This document shows positions 46,678 through 56,401 of a DNA stretch of 64,000 nucleotides, piece after piece. Position numbers and translations under genes: made by a program. Within the stretch, counting starts at the first letter, position 1. Every line of letters begins with the position of its first letter. The notes under the pieces are model-generated. The model saw only the letters and a list, made by a program, of their open reading frames with translations, made no database searches and was not told the DNA's origin. Source of the DNA: Micrococcaceae bacterium (GTDB lineage: Bacteria; Actinomycetota; Actinomycetes; Actinomycetales; Micrococcaceae); assembly GCA_013393415.1 (NCBI GenBank), contig JABXHI010000059.1:23066-87065 (forward strand). Direction: 5' to 3'.

Positions 46678-47796
46678 ATGAGCACAACGGTTACAACCGC
46701 TGCAACCACGGGATCCCTGGTGATCAAGGGGATGTCGTTTCTCGACCGATGGTTGGCTGTGTGGATTTTACTGGCCATGGGGTTGGGTCTGACGCTGGGC
46801 CGGTTTGTACCAGGGCTCAACACCATGTTGGAATCGCTGAGCATTGGTGGGATTTCCCTCCCGATTGCGCTGGGCTTGATGGTGATGATGTATCCGGTGT
46901 TAGCCAAGGTCCGCTATGACGAAACCCAGCGGATCACCGGGGACCGGAAACTACTGGTCGCCTCGTTGGTGTTGAACTGGGTGATCGGCCCGGCGTTTAT
47001 GTTCATCCTGGCCTGGGGGTTCTTACCCGATTTACCCGAATTCCGGACGGGATTAATCATTGTCGGGCTGGCCCGGTGTATCGCGATGGTGTTTATCTGG
47101 AATGACATGGCCTGCGGGGACCGCGAAGCCGCCGCCGTGCTCGTGGCGATTAACTCGGTGTTTCAGCTCATCGCCTATGGTGCGTTGGGCTGGTTCTATT
47201 TACAAGCCCTACCGTCCTGGCTGGGACTAGAAACGACCTCGGCGCAGTTTTCCCTGGGAGCCATCGTGACGTCGGTGCTGGTATTTTTGGGCGTCCCACT
47301 GCTGGCCGGGTTTTTGACGCGAACCTATGGCGAAAAAGCCAAGGGCCGCGCCTGGTATGAGGACAAGTTTTTGCCCAAGATCGGCCCCTGGTCGCTCTAC
47401 GGACTGCTGTTTACCATCGTGTTGCTGTTTGCCATGCAGGGTGAGGCCATCACTTCCCAACCCTGGGACGTGGCCCGGATCGCGGTGCCCTTGTTGATCT
47501 ATTTCGTGTTGATGTTTCTGGTCAGTTTCTTCGCCTCCAAAGTGGTGGGCTTGAACTATGCCAAATCAACCTCGGTGGCGTTTACCGCCTCGGGCAATAA
47601 CTTCGAACTGGCCATTGCCGTGGCCATTGGTACTTTTGGCATCACCTCCGGCCAGGCCCTGGCCGGGGTCGTCGGCCCCCTGATTGAAGTCCCGGTGTTG
47701 GTTGGTCTGGTCTATGTGGCCCTGTGGTTGGGCCGCCGACTGTTCCCCAACGATCCTACCGTCCCTGTTCCTACGACACAGAAAGTCATCTCATGA
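46678..47796 (+). CDS. acr3: ACR3-type arsenite efflux transporter
   Basis: Acr3 exports arsenite by proton exchange. The 372-residue protein has ten hydrophobic helices and the family segments FVPGLNTMLESLSIGGISLPIALGLMVMMYPVL, GLARCIAMVFIWNDMACGD (with the conserved Cys near residue 130, needed for arsenite transport in the family) and FTASGNNFELAIAVAIGTFG. It is divergent from arsR and overlaps arsC by 4 bases. Its codon use and base composition look richer in GC than the surrounding core genes, consistent with transfer. Confidence 0.94.
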   Translation: MSTTVTTAATTGSLVIKGMSFLDRWLAVWILLAMGLGLTLGRFVPGLNTMLESLSIGGISLPIALGLMVMMYPVLAKVRYDETQRITGDRKLLVASLVLNWVIGPAFMFILAWGFLPDLPEFRTGLIIVGLARCIAMVFIWNDMACGDREAAAVLVAINSVFQLIAYGALGWFYLQALPSWLGLETTSAQFSLGAIVTSVLVFLGVPLLAGFLTRTYGEKAKGRAWYEDKFLPKIGPWSLYGLLFTIVLLFAMQGEAITSQPWDVARIAVPLLIYFVLMFLVSFFASKVVGLNYAKSTSVAFTASGNNFELAIAVAIGTFGITSGQALAGVVGPLIEVPVLVGLVYVALWLGRRLFPNDPTVPVPTTQKVIS

Positions 47797-48221
47797 CCTC
47801 CCCAGCCCACCCCAGCGTGTTATTTGTATGCGTCCACAACGCGGGCCGTTCCCAAATGGCTGCCGGATACCTCCGGCAGGTCAGTCGCGGTCGCATTGAC
47901 GTCCACTCCGCCGGATCAGCCCCGGCTGATCAGCTCAACCCGATGGCAGTGGCCGCCATGGCCGAAGAGGGCATTGATATCACTGCGGCCACCCCGCAGG
48001 TGTTGACCCCCGAGACGGTGCAAGTCTCTGATGTGGTCATCACCATGGGGTGCGGGGACGTGTGCCCGATTTATCCGGGCAAACGCTATGAAGACTGGGA
48101 CCTAGACGACCCCGCAGGACAACCCCTCGACGTCGTCCGCGGCATCCGCGACGATATTAAGTACCGCGTCACCCGGTTGATTGCGGAGCTCACCTCGGAT
48201 GCACAAGGAACAACATCGTGA
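47793..48221 (+). CDS. arsC: Arsenate reductase (low-molecular-weight phosphatase type)
   Basis: ArsC reduces arsenate to arsenite for export by Acr3. The 142-residue protein starts at ATG 47793, overlapping the acr3 stop (ATGA). The P-loop CVHNAGRSQM begins at Cys13. The HSAGSAP segment and the downstream TMGCGDVCPIYPGKRYEDWDLDDPAG follow, with the resolving cysteines near residue 86-90 and the catalytic Asp in DDPAG. This is the actinobacterial thioredoxin/mycoredoxin-linked type. The chromate transporter remnant follows. Confidence 0.93.
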   Translation: MTSPAHPSVLFVCVHNAGRSQMAAGYLRQVSRGRIDVHSAGSAPADQLNPMAVAAMAEEGIDITAATPQVLTPETVQVSDVVITMGCGDVCPIYPGKRYEDWDLDDPAGQPLDVVRGIRDDIKYRVTRLIAELTSDAQGTTS

Positions 48222-48274
48222 AGTTGAAACGGTCGTAGAAGGAGTTTCAGGTGTTTCAATAGGTAAAGGACGTT

Positions 48275-49085
48275 ATGACCAAGACGGGACCGGCAGAATT
48301 TTTCGCATTTTTCTTAAACTGAGGGTCACCTCGCTTGGGGGACCCGTGGGGCATCTGGGGTATTTTCGGGAGGAGCTCGTATCGCGGCGGCGGTCGATTA
48401 CCGAAGAGCACTACGGGCAATTGGTAGCGCTACGTCAGTTCTTGCCGGGCCCTGCCTCGAGCCAGGTTGATTTTGCTTTAGGGCTGCTTCGGGACGGATA
48501 CCTGGGTCGCCTTCGGCGCTGTTGCTGGTGTTGTTTGCCATCGGTGCAGTGAATCTGGACGGTCCCGTGGGGCAAGGGCTAGTTATTTGCTTGAAAGCAG
48601 TGGCCGTTGCGGTGGTCGCTCACGCAGTCTGGGGGATGGCCAAGGTGCTGACCCCTGATCTAAGGCGCTTCCTCATTGGGATCGCTGCGGTGGCACTGGT
48701 GTTGTTACTTCTTGGGAATCTGGGACAACTTATCGCCATTGGATTCGGGGTCATCGCCGGCATTGTATGGTGTCGCAAACTAATGGGCGCACAGGCTGCA
48801 CCGTTGAAGGTGGCGATCTCCAAACGTGTGGGCGTTATGAGAGCTGGACTATTCGCAGCACTGTTGATCGGGTTGCCGGTGCTTACAGTCGTCATAGAGA
48901 ACCCGTGGGTGAGCCTGACCGATGCGATTTATCGCGCCGGGGCCCTGGTATTTGACGGCGGGCACGTGGCCTCACCGATATTGCAAGCGGAACCTGCGGT
49001 TCTGGAATGGTCAGCCAAGATCAGTTCCTTGCGCGGTACGGGGCCGCATACGCGGTACCCGGGCCATTGGAACGTGTGCCAATAG
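48275..49085 (+). pseudogene. chrA: Chromate transporter ChrA, degraded
   Basis: ChrA-like segments occur in successive frames. From ATG 48275 (AGGTAAAGGA upstream) the frame reads MTKTGPAEFFAFFL, then needs a shift near 48313-48316 to continue KLRVTSLGGPVGHLGYFREELVSRRR. A short deletion with a shift near 48500-48512 separates GLLRDGYLG from PSALLLVLFAIGAVNLDGP. A third shift near 49003-49012 separates GGHVASPILQAEPAVLE from VSQDQFLARYGAAYAVPGPL, and the second half of the transporter is missing. Three lesions and truncation make it non-functional. The break point abuts a transposase remnant. Confidence 0.85.
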
Positions 49086-49086
49086 G

Positions 49087-49271
49087 TTAGGGTTTTCGTG
49101 CGGGTCGATTGTCCCAGCGGTGGGTTGTCCAAGCTTCGCGTACGAGTCGGCGGATAATGATGATCGCGTTGGCTAACGCGATGAAGGCATCATTGACCTG
49201 GTACCGACGTTCCGTGTTGATCAGGAGTTTCTTGAAGCCTTGGGTGCGCCAGCACTGGTGCGTTCCACAAC
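49087..49271 (-). mobile_element. Remnant of an IS5-like transposase (3' end)
   Basis: On the minus strand VVERT (49257-49271) is followed, after a one-base shift, by CWRTQGFKKLLINTERRYQ and AFIALANAIIIIRRLVREAW, ending in THRWDNRPARKP and a stop at 49087. This is the C-terminal DDE (VVERT glutamate) end of IS5-family transposases. The rest of the element and its terminal repeats are absent. It sits at the truncated end of chrA and probably marks the event that cut it. Confidence 0.75.
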
Positions 49272-49331
49272 TTCAGGCGAGACCGAAAATCGAAGCTGCA
49301 AAATCCCGCCAAATGAAGTTAACAGTTACAG

Positions 49332-50327
49332 CTATGGCACCAGCACAGTTTTGCCCGTCGTCTTACGGGCTTCCAACGCCCGATGGGCGTCCGCAGCATC
49401 TGCCAGGTCGTAACGCTGATCAACACTGAGCTGCAGTGCACCTTCGGATAGCCACCCGAAGATCTCTTGTGCACGCCAGGCTACTTCGTCTCCCGTGCGC
49501 GTGTAGTGCGCCAAACTTGGACGGGTCGTGAAGAGGGCGCCTTCGGCGTTGAGTCGCTGCAGATCAAACGGCGGCACCGGTCCGGACGCGGCACCGAACA
49601 ACACAATCATGCCGCGAACACGAACCGATGCTAATGACGTATCAAACGTGTCAGCGCCCACCGCGTCGTAGGCCACGTCGACGCCTACACCATCGGTGAC
49701 TTCGTGAAGCTTGTCGCCGAAGTCGTCATAGGAAAAGACACCATGCGCACCGGCAGCCTCGGCAATTTTGCGTTTTTCATCGGTCGAGACCACCGTGTAC
49801 ACATTTGCTCCAAGATGCTTACACATCTGCGTCAACAACTGGCCAACGCCGCCCGCACCGGCGGTCAAGAATACGTTGTCTCCTGCAGAAACCTCGTAGG
49901 TGGAACGACACAGATAATGGGCCGTCATACCTTGCAGTGGGACAGCAGCCGCTTCAACGAGATCGAGCGTGTCAGGTACCGGCAACAGCTTGTCAGCGGG
50001 GGCGACAAAAAACTGGGCGTACGTCTCGGCACCGGAAGCTGTCGCGACACGATCACCAACCGTCACATTGCCGACCTGGTCACCAACAGCCACCACAGTT
50101 CCCGAGGCCTCAGAGCCGGGGATGAAAGGGTAGGGCACATCATAAAGCCCGGAACGCTGATACGTTTCAATAAAATTCAGCCCAGTTGCCGCGGTCTCAA
50201 TCAAGACCTGGTTGGCAGAGGGCAGTGGGACAGGTACTTCACGCCACTGGAAATTCTCAGGGCCACCAGCTTCGGTAACCACCGCAGCTTGCATCATTTC
50301 AGGAAGTTCAACAGGAGTTTGAGTCAT
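49332..50327 (-). CDS. Zinc-free MDR quinone oxidoreductase (NADPH:quinone reductase)
   Basis: This 331-residue medium-chain dehydrogenase/reductase shows GPENFQWREVPVPLPSANQVLIET, NFIETYQRSGLYDVPYPFIPGSEASGTVVAVG and the nucleotide fold GAGGVGQLLTQMCKHLGANVYTV near residue 158. It lacks the structural and catalytic zinc Cys pattern, as in Qor/zeta-crystallin enzymes, which reduce quinones or alpha,beta-unsaturated carbonyls. A TAGCGT -10 lies 7 bases before ATG 50327. It is divergent from argC. Whether it arrived with the arsenic segment or is native is unclear. Confidence 0.9.
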   Translation of the reverse strand: MTQTPVELPEMMQAAVVTEAGGPENFQWREVPVPLPSANQVLIETAATGLNFIETYQRSGLYDVPYPFIPGSEASGTVVAVGDQVGNVTVGDRVATASGAETYAQFFVAPADKLLPVPDTLDLVEAAAVPLQGMTAHYLCRSTYEVSAGDNVFLTAGAGGVGQLLTQMCKHLGANVYTVVSTDEKRKIAEAAGAHGVFSYDDFGDKLHEVTDGVGVDVAYDAVGADTFDTSLASVRVRGMIVLFGAASGPVPPFDLQRLNAEGALFTTRPSLAHYTRTGDEVAWRAQEIFGWLSEGALQLSVDQRYDLADAADAHRALEARKTTGKTVLVP

Positions 50328-50334
50328 GGTTGCT

Positions 50335-50340
50335 ACGCTA
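50335..50340 (-). promoter_or_regulatory. -10 element of a leaderless promoter for the quinone oxidoreductase gene
   Basis: TAGCGT on the minus strand ends 7 bases before the ATG at 50327. Confidence 0.6.
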
Positions 50341-50373
50341 CATTCCAGGTGCTTGCATCACCAGAGTTCCACC

Positions 50374-50411
50374 ACTGCATAATTATTACACGTACTGCAT
50401 ATTTTAGTGTT
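50374..50411. promoter_or_regulatory. Tandem candidate ARG boxes (ArgR operator)
   Basis: ACTGCATAATTATTAC (from 50374) and ACTGCATATTTTAGTG (from 50394) are AT-rich imperfect palindromes repeated with a 20-base period. ArgR hexamers bind pairs of 18-bp boxes spaced by 2-3 bp. The second box runs up to the argC -10, so binding would block transcription. Confidence 0.65.
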
Positions 50412-50416
50412 AGGGT
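50411..50416 (+). promoter_or_regulatory. -10 element of a leaderless argC promoter
   Basis: TAGGGT ends 6 bases before ATG 50423. Confidence 0.55.
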
Positions 50417-50422
50417 GGGTTC

Positions 50423-51454
50423 ATGACTCTTCGTGTAGCTGTTTCAGGAGCCAGTGGCTACGCCGGCGGTGAGGTCCTACGGTTGTTGACCTCGCACCCG
50501 GAAGTAGAAATTGGTTCAATTACCGCCCATTCCAATGCTGGCCAAACACTTGGCAGCCTCCAACCGCATCTGCATACGCTGGCCGATCGCGTCCTCGAGC
50601 CTACTGACGTCGAAGTCTTGCGAGGCCACGACGTGGTGTTCTTGGCGTTGCCACACGGCGCGTCTGCAGAGATTGCTGCAGAACTTTCTGATGACACGCT
50701 GGTCATCGATGCCGGTGCTGATCATCGCTTGGAATCGACCCCCATGTGGGAGAAATTTTATGATTCGCCGCATGCTGGGACCTGGCCGTATGGTCTCCCA
50801 GAGCTTCCGGGTCGCCGAGAAGAATTGGTCGGGGCGAAACGTATTGCCGTGCCGGGCTGTTATCCGACCGGTTCGCTGCTGGGCCTTGCCCCGGGCTTCA
50901 CCGGCGACGTGCTGGAGGCTGACGACATTGTTATTGTTGCGGCTTCCGGTACTTCGGGTGCTGGAAAAACGTTGAAACCGCATCTGTTGGGGTCCGAGGC
51001 GATGGGCAGTATGAGTCCATACGGTGTTGGTGGCACACACCGCCACACCCCGGAAATCGTCCAGGGGTTGTCCTGGGCGGCCGGTGAAGACGTGAGCCTG
51101 TCATTTACTCCAACCCTGGCGCCGATGCCGCGCGGTATTTTGACCACCGCGACCGCAAAATTTAAGCCGGGCGTTTCCTTTGCTGACATTCGTGCTGCAT
51201 GGGAACACGCTTATGCACAGGAGCAGTTCGTCCATCTGCTGCCAGAAGGTCAGTGGCCCTCCACGAAATCGGTGCTGGGTTCCAACCACGTCGTCATGCA
51301 AGTGGCCGTGGATGAAACTGCAGGTCGTGTGGTTGTGGTCGTTGCCGTTGATAACCTCACGAAAGGCACCGCCGGCGGGGCCGTGCAATCGATGAACATC
51401 GCCCTTGGATTGGCTGAAGAAACCGGTCTCACCGGACAAGGAGTCGCGCCGTGA
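50423..51454 (+). CDS. argC: N-acetyl-gamma-glutamyl-phosphate reductase
   Basis: ArgC performs the NADPH-dependent third step of arginine synthesis. The 343-residue protein has the dinucleotide motif [16 protein letters not shown] near residue 8, the active-site segment [15 protein letters not shown] with catalytic Cys near residue 152, and GTHRHTPEI. Translation probably starts on a leaderless message under ArgR control. The end overlaps argJ by 4 bases (GTGA). It heads the run argC-argJ-argB-argD-argF-argR. Confidence 0.97.
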   Translation: MTLRVAVSGASGYAGGEVLRLLTSHPEVEIGSITAHSNAGQTLGSLQPHLHTLADRVLEPTDVEVLRGHDVVFLALPHGASAEIAAELSDDTLVIDAGADHRLESTPMWEKFYDSPHAGTWPYGLPELPGRREELVGAKRIAVPGCYPTGSLLGLAPGFTGDVLEADDIVIVAASGTSGAGKTLKPHLLGSEAMGSMSPYGVGGTHRHTPEIVQGLSWAAGEDVSLSFTPTLAPMPRGILTTATAKFKPGVSFADIRAAWEHAYAQEQFVHLLPEGQWPSTKSVLGSNHVVMQVAVDETAGRVVVVVAVDNLTKGTAGGAVQSMNIALGLAEETGLTGQGVAP

Positions 51455-52602
51455 GTATGACGCAACCAGCAGGTTTTACCGCATCCGGTGTCGCAGCCGG
51501 CATCAAAAATTCCGGTGGACTCGATCTCGCACTGATCGTCAATAACGGGCCACGTTTCGATGCTGCCGGAGTGTTTACCACTAACCGCATTTCCGCTGCA
51601 CCGGTGCGCTGGTCTCAAGCTGCTCTGGCAGATGGTCAAGCTAAAGCCGTGATCCTCAATTCGGGCGGTGCGAATGCATGCACGGGCGCACCGGGGGATG
51701 ACGATGCCGCTGCGATGGCAGACCACACGGCTCAGGCCCTGAACATCAACGCTCAAGACGTCCAGGTGTGTTCAACCGGACTTATTGGTGAACGCCTTCC
51801 GATGGACCGCGTCCTGGCAGGTATCCCGCAGGCAGTAGCAGCCCTCGATACCGACGGCTCAGAAGATGCCGCCAAAGCCATTATGACCACTGATACTCGG
51901 CATAAGGTTGCTGCCAGCACTGGCGAGGGGTACTCAGTCGCGGGCATGACCAAGGGTGCAGGCATGATTGCGCCGGGTATGGCCACCATGCTTGCCGTGG
52001 TCACAACCGACGCCGTTGTTGAGGCGTCTTTGGCACAGCAGCTCCTGCGCGAAGCGGTTCGCACGACCTTCAACCGCGCTGATTCCGATGGCTGTATGTC
52101 TACCAATGACACCGTGGTCCTCATGGCATCGGGGGTGTCCGGGGTGACGCCGGATCATGACGAAGTTCAAGAACTCATTCGGGACGTGTGTGCTTCGCTG
52201 GCACGGCAAATTATCGGCGATGCCGAAGGCTCCACCCGAGACATCGCGGTCACCGTCCACGGCGCAGCATCCGAACAAGACGGCGAAACCGTGGCACGAA
52301 CCGTGACCCGTTCCAACCTGTTCAAAACCGCTATGTTCGGCAAGGATCCCAATTGGGGTCGCATCATATCGGCGGTTGGGACCACCGAAGCGGCCTTCGA
52401 TCCAACCACCATTGATGTCGCCGTCAACGACGTCATGGTGTGTCGGAACGCGGGTATTGGCGAAGATCGCAGCCTGGTCAGTTTTGACGACCGGGAAGTC
52501 ACCGTCGATATTTACCTCAAAGCAGGCGACCACGAGGTCACCGTGTGGACCAATGATCTGTCCTACGATTACGTCCGTGAAAACGCAGAATATTCCTCAT
52601 AG
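51451..52602 (+). CDS. argJ: Glutamate N-acetyltransferase / amino-acid acetyltransferase
   Basis: ArgJ recycles the acetyl group from N-acetylornithine to glutamate and may also use acetyl-CoA. The 383-residue precursor cleaves itself at a Thr in [16 protein letters not shown] near residue 179 to form alpha and beta chains. It shows [17 protein letters not shown], the oxyanion segment [12 protein letters not shown], and [11 protein letters not shown] near the end. Bifunctionality is the rule where no separate argA is present, but cannot be proven here. The start GTG overlaps argC; ATG 51457 is an alternative. Confidence 0.96.
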   Translation: MSMTQPAGFTASGVAAGIKNSGGLDLALIVNNGPRFDAAGVFTTNRISAAPVRWSQAALADGQAKAVILNSGGANACTGAPGDDDAAAMADHTAQALNINAQDVQVCSTGLIGERLPMDRVLAGIPQAVAALDTDGSEDAAKAIMTTDTRHKVAASTGEGYSVAGMTKGAGMIAPGMATMLAVVTTDAVVEASLAQQLLREAVRTTFNRADSDGCMSTNDTVVLMASGVSGVTPDHDEVQELIRDVCASLARQIIGDAEGSTRDIAVTVHGAASEQDGETVARTVTRSNLFKTAMFGKDPNWGRIISAVGTTEAAFDPTTIDVAVNDVMVCRNAGIGEDRSLVSFDDREVTVDIYLKAGDHEVTVWTNDLSYDYVRENAEYSS

Positions 52603-52611
52603 AAGAGCCAC

Positions 52612-53520
52612 ATGACGACAACACCACGCGACATATCCGGAGCATCCGAAAAGGCTGCAGTCCTCGTTGAAGCACTGCCCTGGATCCAAAAATTTGCCGG
52701 TACCACCATGGTCATCAAATACGGCGGCAACGCCATGATCTCCGATGAGCTGCGAGCAGCCTTCGTCGAAGACATGGTGTTCCTCCACCACTGCGGTATT
52801 CACCCGGTCGTGGTCCACGGCGGTGGGCCACAGATCAACACCATGCTGGATCGACTCGAGATTGAATCCGAATTCCGTGGTGGGCTGCGAGTGACGACCG
52901 AAGAAACTATGGAAGTCGTGCGCATGGTGCTGACAGGGCAAGTTGGACGGCAACTCGTGGGGCTCATCAACTCACACGGCACCTATGCCGTCGGGTTGTC
53001 GGGAGAAGACGCCGACTTATTTGAAGCGCACCGCACACAACACGTCGTCAACGGCGAGCCAGTAGATCTCGGCCTTGTCGGAGACGTTGTGAATGTCAAC
53101 ACCGGTGCCATTACCGACCTGATCGAAAATGGCCGCATTCCTGTCGTGTCCTCCGTTGCCCCGGAGTTCGATGAGCAGACGGGACAGCCAACCGGTCAGG
53201 TCCTCAACGTCAATGCCGATACCGCAGCAGCAGAATTGGCTGGCGCCCTCGGAGCCTCGAAATTAGTCGTGCTGACCGATGTCGAGGGGCTCTACGGCAA
53301 CTGGCCAGACCCGGAGTCGTTAATAACGTCGATCAGCGCAGATGCATTGCGCGGCATGCTCGATGAGCTGCAATCCGGCATGATCCCCAAAATGCGAGCC
53401 TGTCTCAGTGCGGTTGAAGCGGGCGTCCCACAGGCCCACATCGTTGATGGCCGCCAAGCACACTCGATGCTGCTCGAAATCTTTACCACTGCCGGTGTCG
53501 GCACCCAAGTCACACCATAG
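52612..53520 (+). CDS. argB: Acetylglutamate kinase
   Basis: ArgB phosphorylates N-acetylglutamate and is often the arginine-inhibited step. The 302-residue amino-acid-kinase fold shows [27 protein letters not shown] near residue 66, [18 protein letters not shown] and [16 protein letters not shown]. The N-terminal helix before TMVIKY fits the arginine-sensitive hexameric type. It lies 9 bases after argJ and 8 before argD. Confidence 0.97.
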   Translation: MTTTPRDISGASEKAAVLVEALPWIQKFAGTTMVIKYGGNAMISDELRAAFVEDMVFLHHCGIHPVVVHGGGPQINTMLDRLEIESEFRGGLRVTTEETMEVVRMVLTGQVGRQLVGLINSHGTYAVGLSGEDADLFEAHRTQHVVNGEPVDLGLVGDVVNVNTGAITDLIENGRIPVVSSVAPEFDEQTGQPTGQVLNVNADTAAAELAGALGASKLVVLTDVEGLYGNWPDPESLITSISADALRGMLDELQSGMIPKMRACLSAVEAGVPQAHIVDGRQAHSMLLEIFTTAGVGTQVTP

Positions 53521-53528
53521 GAGCCTCC

Positions 53529-54788
53529 GTGAAACAGAATGTACTGGACCGCTACCAGCGGACCATGACCAACATGTTTGGTACCCCATCCCGGGCCTTA
53601 GTGAAAGGCGAAGGCGTCTACGTTTGGGACGCCGACGGGAACCGCTACACCGATTTCCTCTCCGGGATCGCCGTCAACGCACTGGGCCACGCCCACCCCG
53701 CACTGGTCGAAGCCCTGACACAACAGGCGACAACGTTGGGACATATCTCCAATCTGTTCACCTCGCTGCCCCAGGTGGCGCTCGCTGAACGGCTCACCGA
53801 GCTCGCAGGTACCGCTGACGGCGCGTGTTTTTTCGCGAACTCCGGGACCGAAGCCAATGAAGCAGCTTTTAAACTGGCGCGTCGCTATGGCCACTCCACA
53901 GGCGGCAAGCGCCATAAGATCATTGCCCTGGAAAATGCCTTCCACGGTCGTACCATGGGCGCGCTTGCGTTGACATGGAAACAACAATATCGGGAGCCCT
54001 TTGAACCACTGCCGGGCGGGGTCACGTTCGTGGCGGCAGGTGATTTTGCTGCGCTGGACGCAGAAATGGACGACACGGTGGCAGCAGTTATCATCGAGCC
54101 GGTTCAGGGTGAAGCTGGAGTCAGGAACTTTCCTGACGGTTATCTGCAACAGGTGCGTCAGGCATGCGACGAGTACGGTGCCCTGCTGATCTTTGACGAA
54201 ATCCAGTCTGGTATTGGTCGAACCGGCACATGGTTTGCGTTCCAAAACCCCGCAATCACGGACTCAGATGAGCCGATTGTGCCCGATGCGATGACCTTGG
54301 CCAAAGGCCTTGGCGGTGGTATGCCAATCGGTGCACTACTCACCTTCGGCCGTGAAGTCTCGGAGTTATTTACTGCTGGCCAACACGGGACCACCTTTGG
54401 CGGAAACCCATTGGCCACAGCCACCGCTTTGGCAGTACTCGACACCATCGAGCATGACGGACTGTTAGAAAATGTCAGTGCAGTTGGGGACTACCTTGCC
54501 ACCAGTCTCCGAGCTCTGCCCGGTATCAAAATGGTGCGGGCCTACGGATTATGGCAGGGGATCGAGCTGGATACCGAAGTATTAGCACAGCAGGGACAGT
54601 CACTGCCAGAGGGCGGACTTGCCCCCAAAGTCGTATCGAAAGCTTTGGAATATGGGTACATCATTAATGCCACCGGTGAGCTCACCTTACGTTTGGCGCC
54701 GCCGTTAATTATTACAAAAGATCAGGTCGAGCCACTGCTTCGGGACCTGCCGAACATCATCGCCGACGCGGTAGCTGACGCGAACTAG
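53529..54788 (+). CDS. argD: Acetylornithine aminotransferase
   Basis: ArgD is a PLP class III aminotransferase making N-acetylornithine. The 419-residue protein shows FANSGTEANEAAFKLAR near residue 102, FHGRTMGALALTWK, IIEPVQGEAGVRNFP, LIFDEIQSGIGRTGTWFAFQ and the PLP-lysine segment MTLAKGLGGGMPIGA near residue 258. The start GTG has AGGAGCC just upstream (from 53520, overlapping the argB stop). Members can also serve in lysine synthesis as succinyl-DAP aminotransferase, relevant because DAP genes lie in this window. Confidence 0.96.
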   Translation: MKQNVLDRYQRTMTNMFGTPSRALVKGEGVYVWDADGNRYTDFLSGIAVNALGHAHPALVEALTQQATTLGHISNLFTSLPQVALAERLTELAGTADGACFFANSGTEANEAAFKLARRYGHSTGGKRHKIIALENAFHGRTMGALALTWKQQYREPFEPLPGGVTFVAAGDFAALDAEMDDTVAAVIIEPVQGEAGVRNFPDGYLQQVRQACDEYGALLIFDEIQSGIGRTGTWFAFQNPAITDSDEPIVPDAMTLAKGLGGGMPIGALLTFGREVSELFTAGQHGTTFGGNPLATATALAVLDTIEHDGLLENVSAVGDYLATSLRALPGIKMVRAYGLWQGIELDTEVLAQQGQSLPEGGLAPKVVSKALEYGYIINATGELTLRLAPPLIITKDQVEPLLRDLPNIIADAVADAN

Positions 54789-54816
54789 CCACCCGGACCC
54801 CTCAAGGAGCGGCAAT

Positions 54817-55815
54817 ATGCCGAACACCCCACGCCACTTTTTGGTAGACACGGATCTCACGCCGGCAGAACAAGCCGAAGTGCTCGACCTTGCCGCGACC
54901 ATGAAGGATCACCGCTTCGACTTCAAGCCTCTTGCCGGCCCACAAACCGGCATCGTGATGTTTGATAAGACTTCAACCCGAACCCGTATCTCCTTTGCTG
55001 CTGGACTGACAGAGCTGGGCGGCAATCCACTGATTATTAATCCCGGCGAATCACAGCTCGGTCATAAGGAGTCCATCTACGACTCCGCCAAAGTCTTCGA
55101 ACGTATGGTCTCTGTTGTCATCTGGCGCACTTATGCACAGTCAGGCATCGAAGAATTAGCCGAACACTCGGTCATCCCCATCATTAACGCACTCACCGAT
55201 GACTATCACCCGTGCCAAGTGTTGGCCGATCTGCAAACGGTGCGTGAACATAAGCGCTCAACCCACGGACTGATGATGACCTACCTCGGAGACGCCGCGA
55301 ACAACATGGCAAATTCGTATCTTCTGGGTGGAGCTACCGCGGGGATGCACGTCCGGATTGCAGGCCCTGAAGGGTACCTCCCAGACGAGAAGATCGTGGC
55401 TGCAGCGCAACAGCGAGCCCAAGAGGCCGGTGGATCCATTCTGGTGACCACCGATGCAACGCAGGCGCTTGCCAACGCTGACGTTGTTGTGACCGACACG
55501 TGGATATCGATGGGGCAAGAAGAAGAAACCGAGATGCGCCTCAAACTCTTCAAAGAGTACTCGGTCGATACAGCGGCCATGCAGCAAGCAGCCGATGACG
55601 CGATCTTTTTGCACTGCCTGCCAGCATATCGGGACTACGAAGTGTCCGCTGAGGTCATTGACGGCCCTCAGTCCAGGGTCTTTGATGAAGCCGAGAACCG
55701 ATTACATGCCCAAAAGGCGCTGATCGCGTGGTTGCTCTATGCTTCAGGATTGGCCGAGATTCCGACAGAACTGTCGCTACCGCAGGCTGAAACATCCCGA
55801 ATAAAAGCACAATAA
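54817..55815 (+). CDS. argF: Ornithine carbamoyltransferase
   Basis: ArgF makes citrulline from ornithine and carbamoyl phosphate. The 332-residue protein shows the carbamoyl-phosphate motif STRTRISF near residue 52, the HPCQVLADLQT segment, and HCLPAYRDYEV near 270 with the catalytic Cys. AAGGAGCGG at 54804-54812 precedes the ATG. argR follows after 2 bases, so both are in one transcript. Confidence 0.97.
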   Translation: MPNTPRHFLVDTDLTPAEQAEVLDLAATMKDHRFDFKPLAGPQTGIVMFDKTSTRTRISFAAGLTELGGNPLIINPGESQLGHKESIYDSAKVFERMVSVVIWRTYAQSGIEELAEHSVIPIINALTDDYHPCQVLADLQTVREHKRSTHGLMMTYLGDAANNMANSYLLGGATAGMHVRIAGPEGYLPDEKIVAAAQQRAQEAGGSILVTTDATQALANADVVVTDTWISMGQEEETEMRLKLFKEYSVDTAAMQQAADDAIFLHCLPAYRDYEVSAEVIDGPQSRVFDEAENRLHAQKALIAWLLYASGLAEIPTELSLPQAETSRIKAQ

Positions 55816-55817
55816 TC

Positions 55818-56327
55818 ATGACTACTCCGCTGACCAAGGCCGCCCGACAACACGAGATTCGGACTGTGTTGAGCGTCGAACAGATTCGGTCACAGGCCGA
55901 ATTAGCACAAGCCTTAGAACAGCGCGGCGTTTCGGTCACCCAAGGAACGTTATCTCGTGATCTCGTTGATATCGGCGCAACACGTGTTCGTACTGACAAC
56001 GGTCACATGGTCTATGTTGCTACCGACGGTCCGGGCCGATCGCACGGTAGCGCGGCTCAGAGTTCGAATACAGCCGATAACAGGCTGTCGTCGCTCTGTA
56101 GAGAGCTCCTTTTGTCAGCCGAAGGCTCGGCGAACATTGCGGTGCTGCGCACTCCGCCTGGGGCAGCACAGTTTTTGGCCGCTGCTATCGACCAGGCGAG
56201 GTTGGGTAGCGTGCTTGGCACCATCGCCGGCGACGACTCGATCATGGTGGTCACACGACTGCCTGAAGGCGGATCAGCGGTCGCTGCTGAATTCATCGGA
56301 TATGCAGAGCAAGATCCACGAGTATAG
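55818..56327 (+). CDS. argR: Arginine repressor
   Basis: ArgR is the arginine-sensing hexameric repressor. The 169-residue protein has an N-terminal winged helix (ELAQALEQRGVSVTQGTLSRDLVDIGATRVR) and a C-terminal arginine-binding domain with LRTPPGAAQFLAAAIDQA and LGTIAGDDSIMVV near residues 115-150, where the GD-D arginine-contact motif is intact. It is the last gene of the operon it should control through the boxes before argC. A bidirectional terminator follows. Confidence 0.96.
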   Translation: MTTPLTKAARQHEIRTVLSVEQIRSQAELAQALEQRGVSVTQGTLSRDLVDIGATRVRTDNGHMVYVATDGPGRSHGSAAQSSNTADNRLSSLCRELLLSAEGSANIAVLRTPPGAAQFLAAAIDQARLGSVLGTIAGDDSIMVVTRLPEGGSAVAAEFIGYAEQDPRV

Positions 56328-56340
56328 GTGTATTAAAAAA

Positions 56341-56370
56341 TCTTGGTGCTCGGAAAACCGAGCACCAAGA
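56341..56370. terminator. Bidirectional terminator between argR and the lipoprotein gene
   Basis: TCTTGGTGCTCGG, AAAA loop, and CCGAGCACCAAGA form a perfect 13-bp stem. An A-run precedes it and TTTCT follows, so it can end argR and the convergent gene. Confidence 0.9.
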
Positions 56371-56401
56371 TTTCTCGTCTGCGCCTACGAAAAGCTTGCT
56401 A

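Noticed and set aside
48181..48552. Reading the chrA fragments as two separate intact genes
   Set aside because: The two long frames cover adjoining parts of one transporter, with homologous sequence continuing across frame changes and a missing C-terminal half. One broken gene explains them better.
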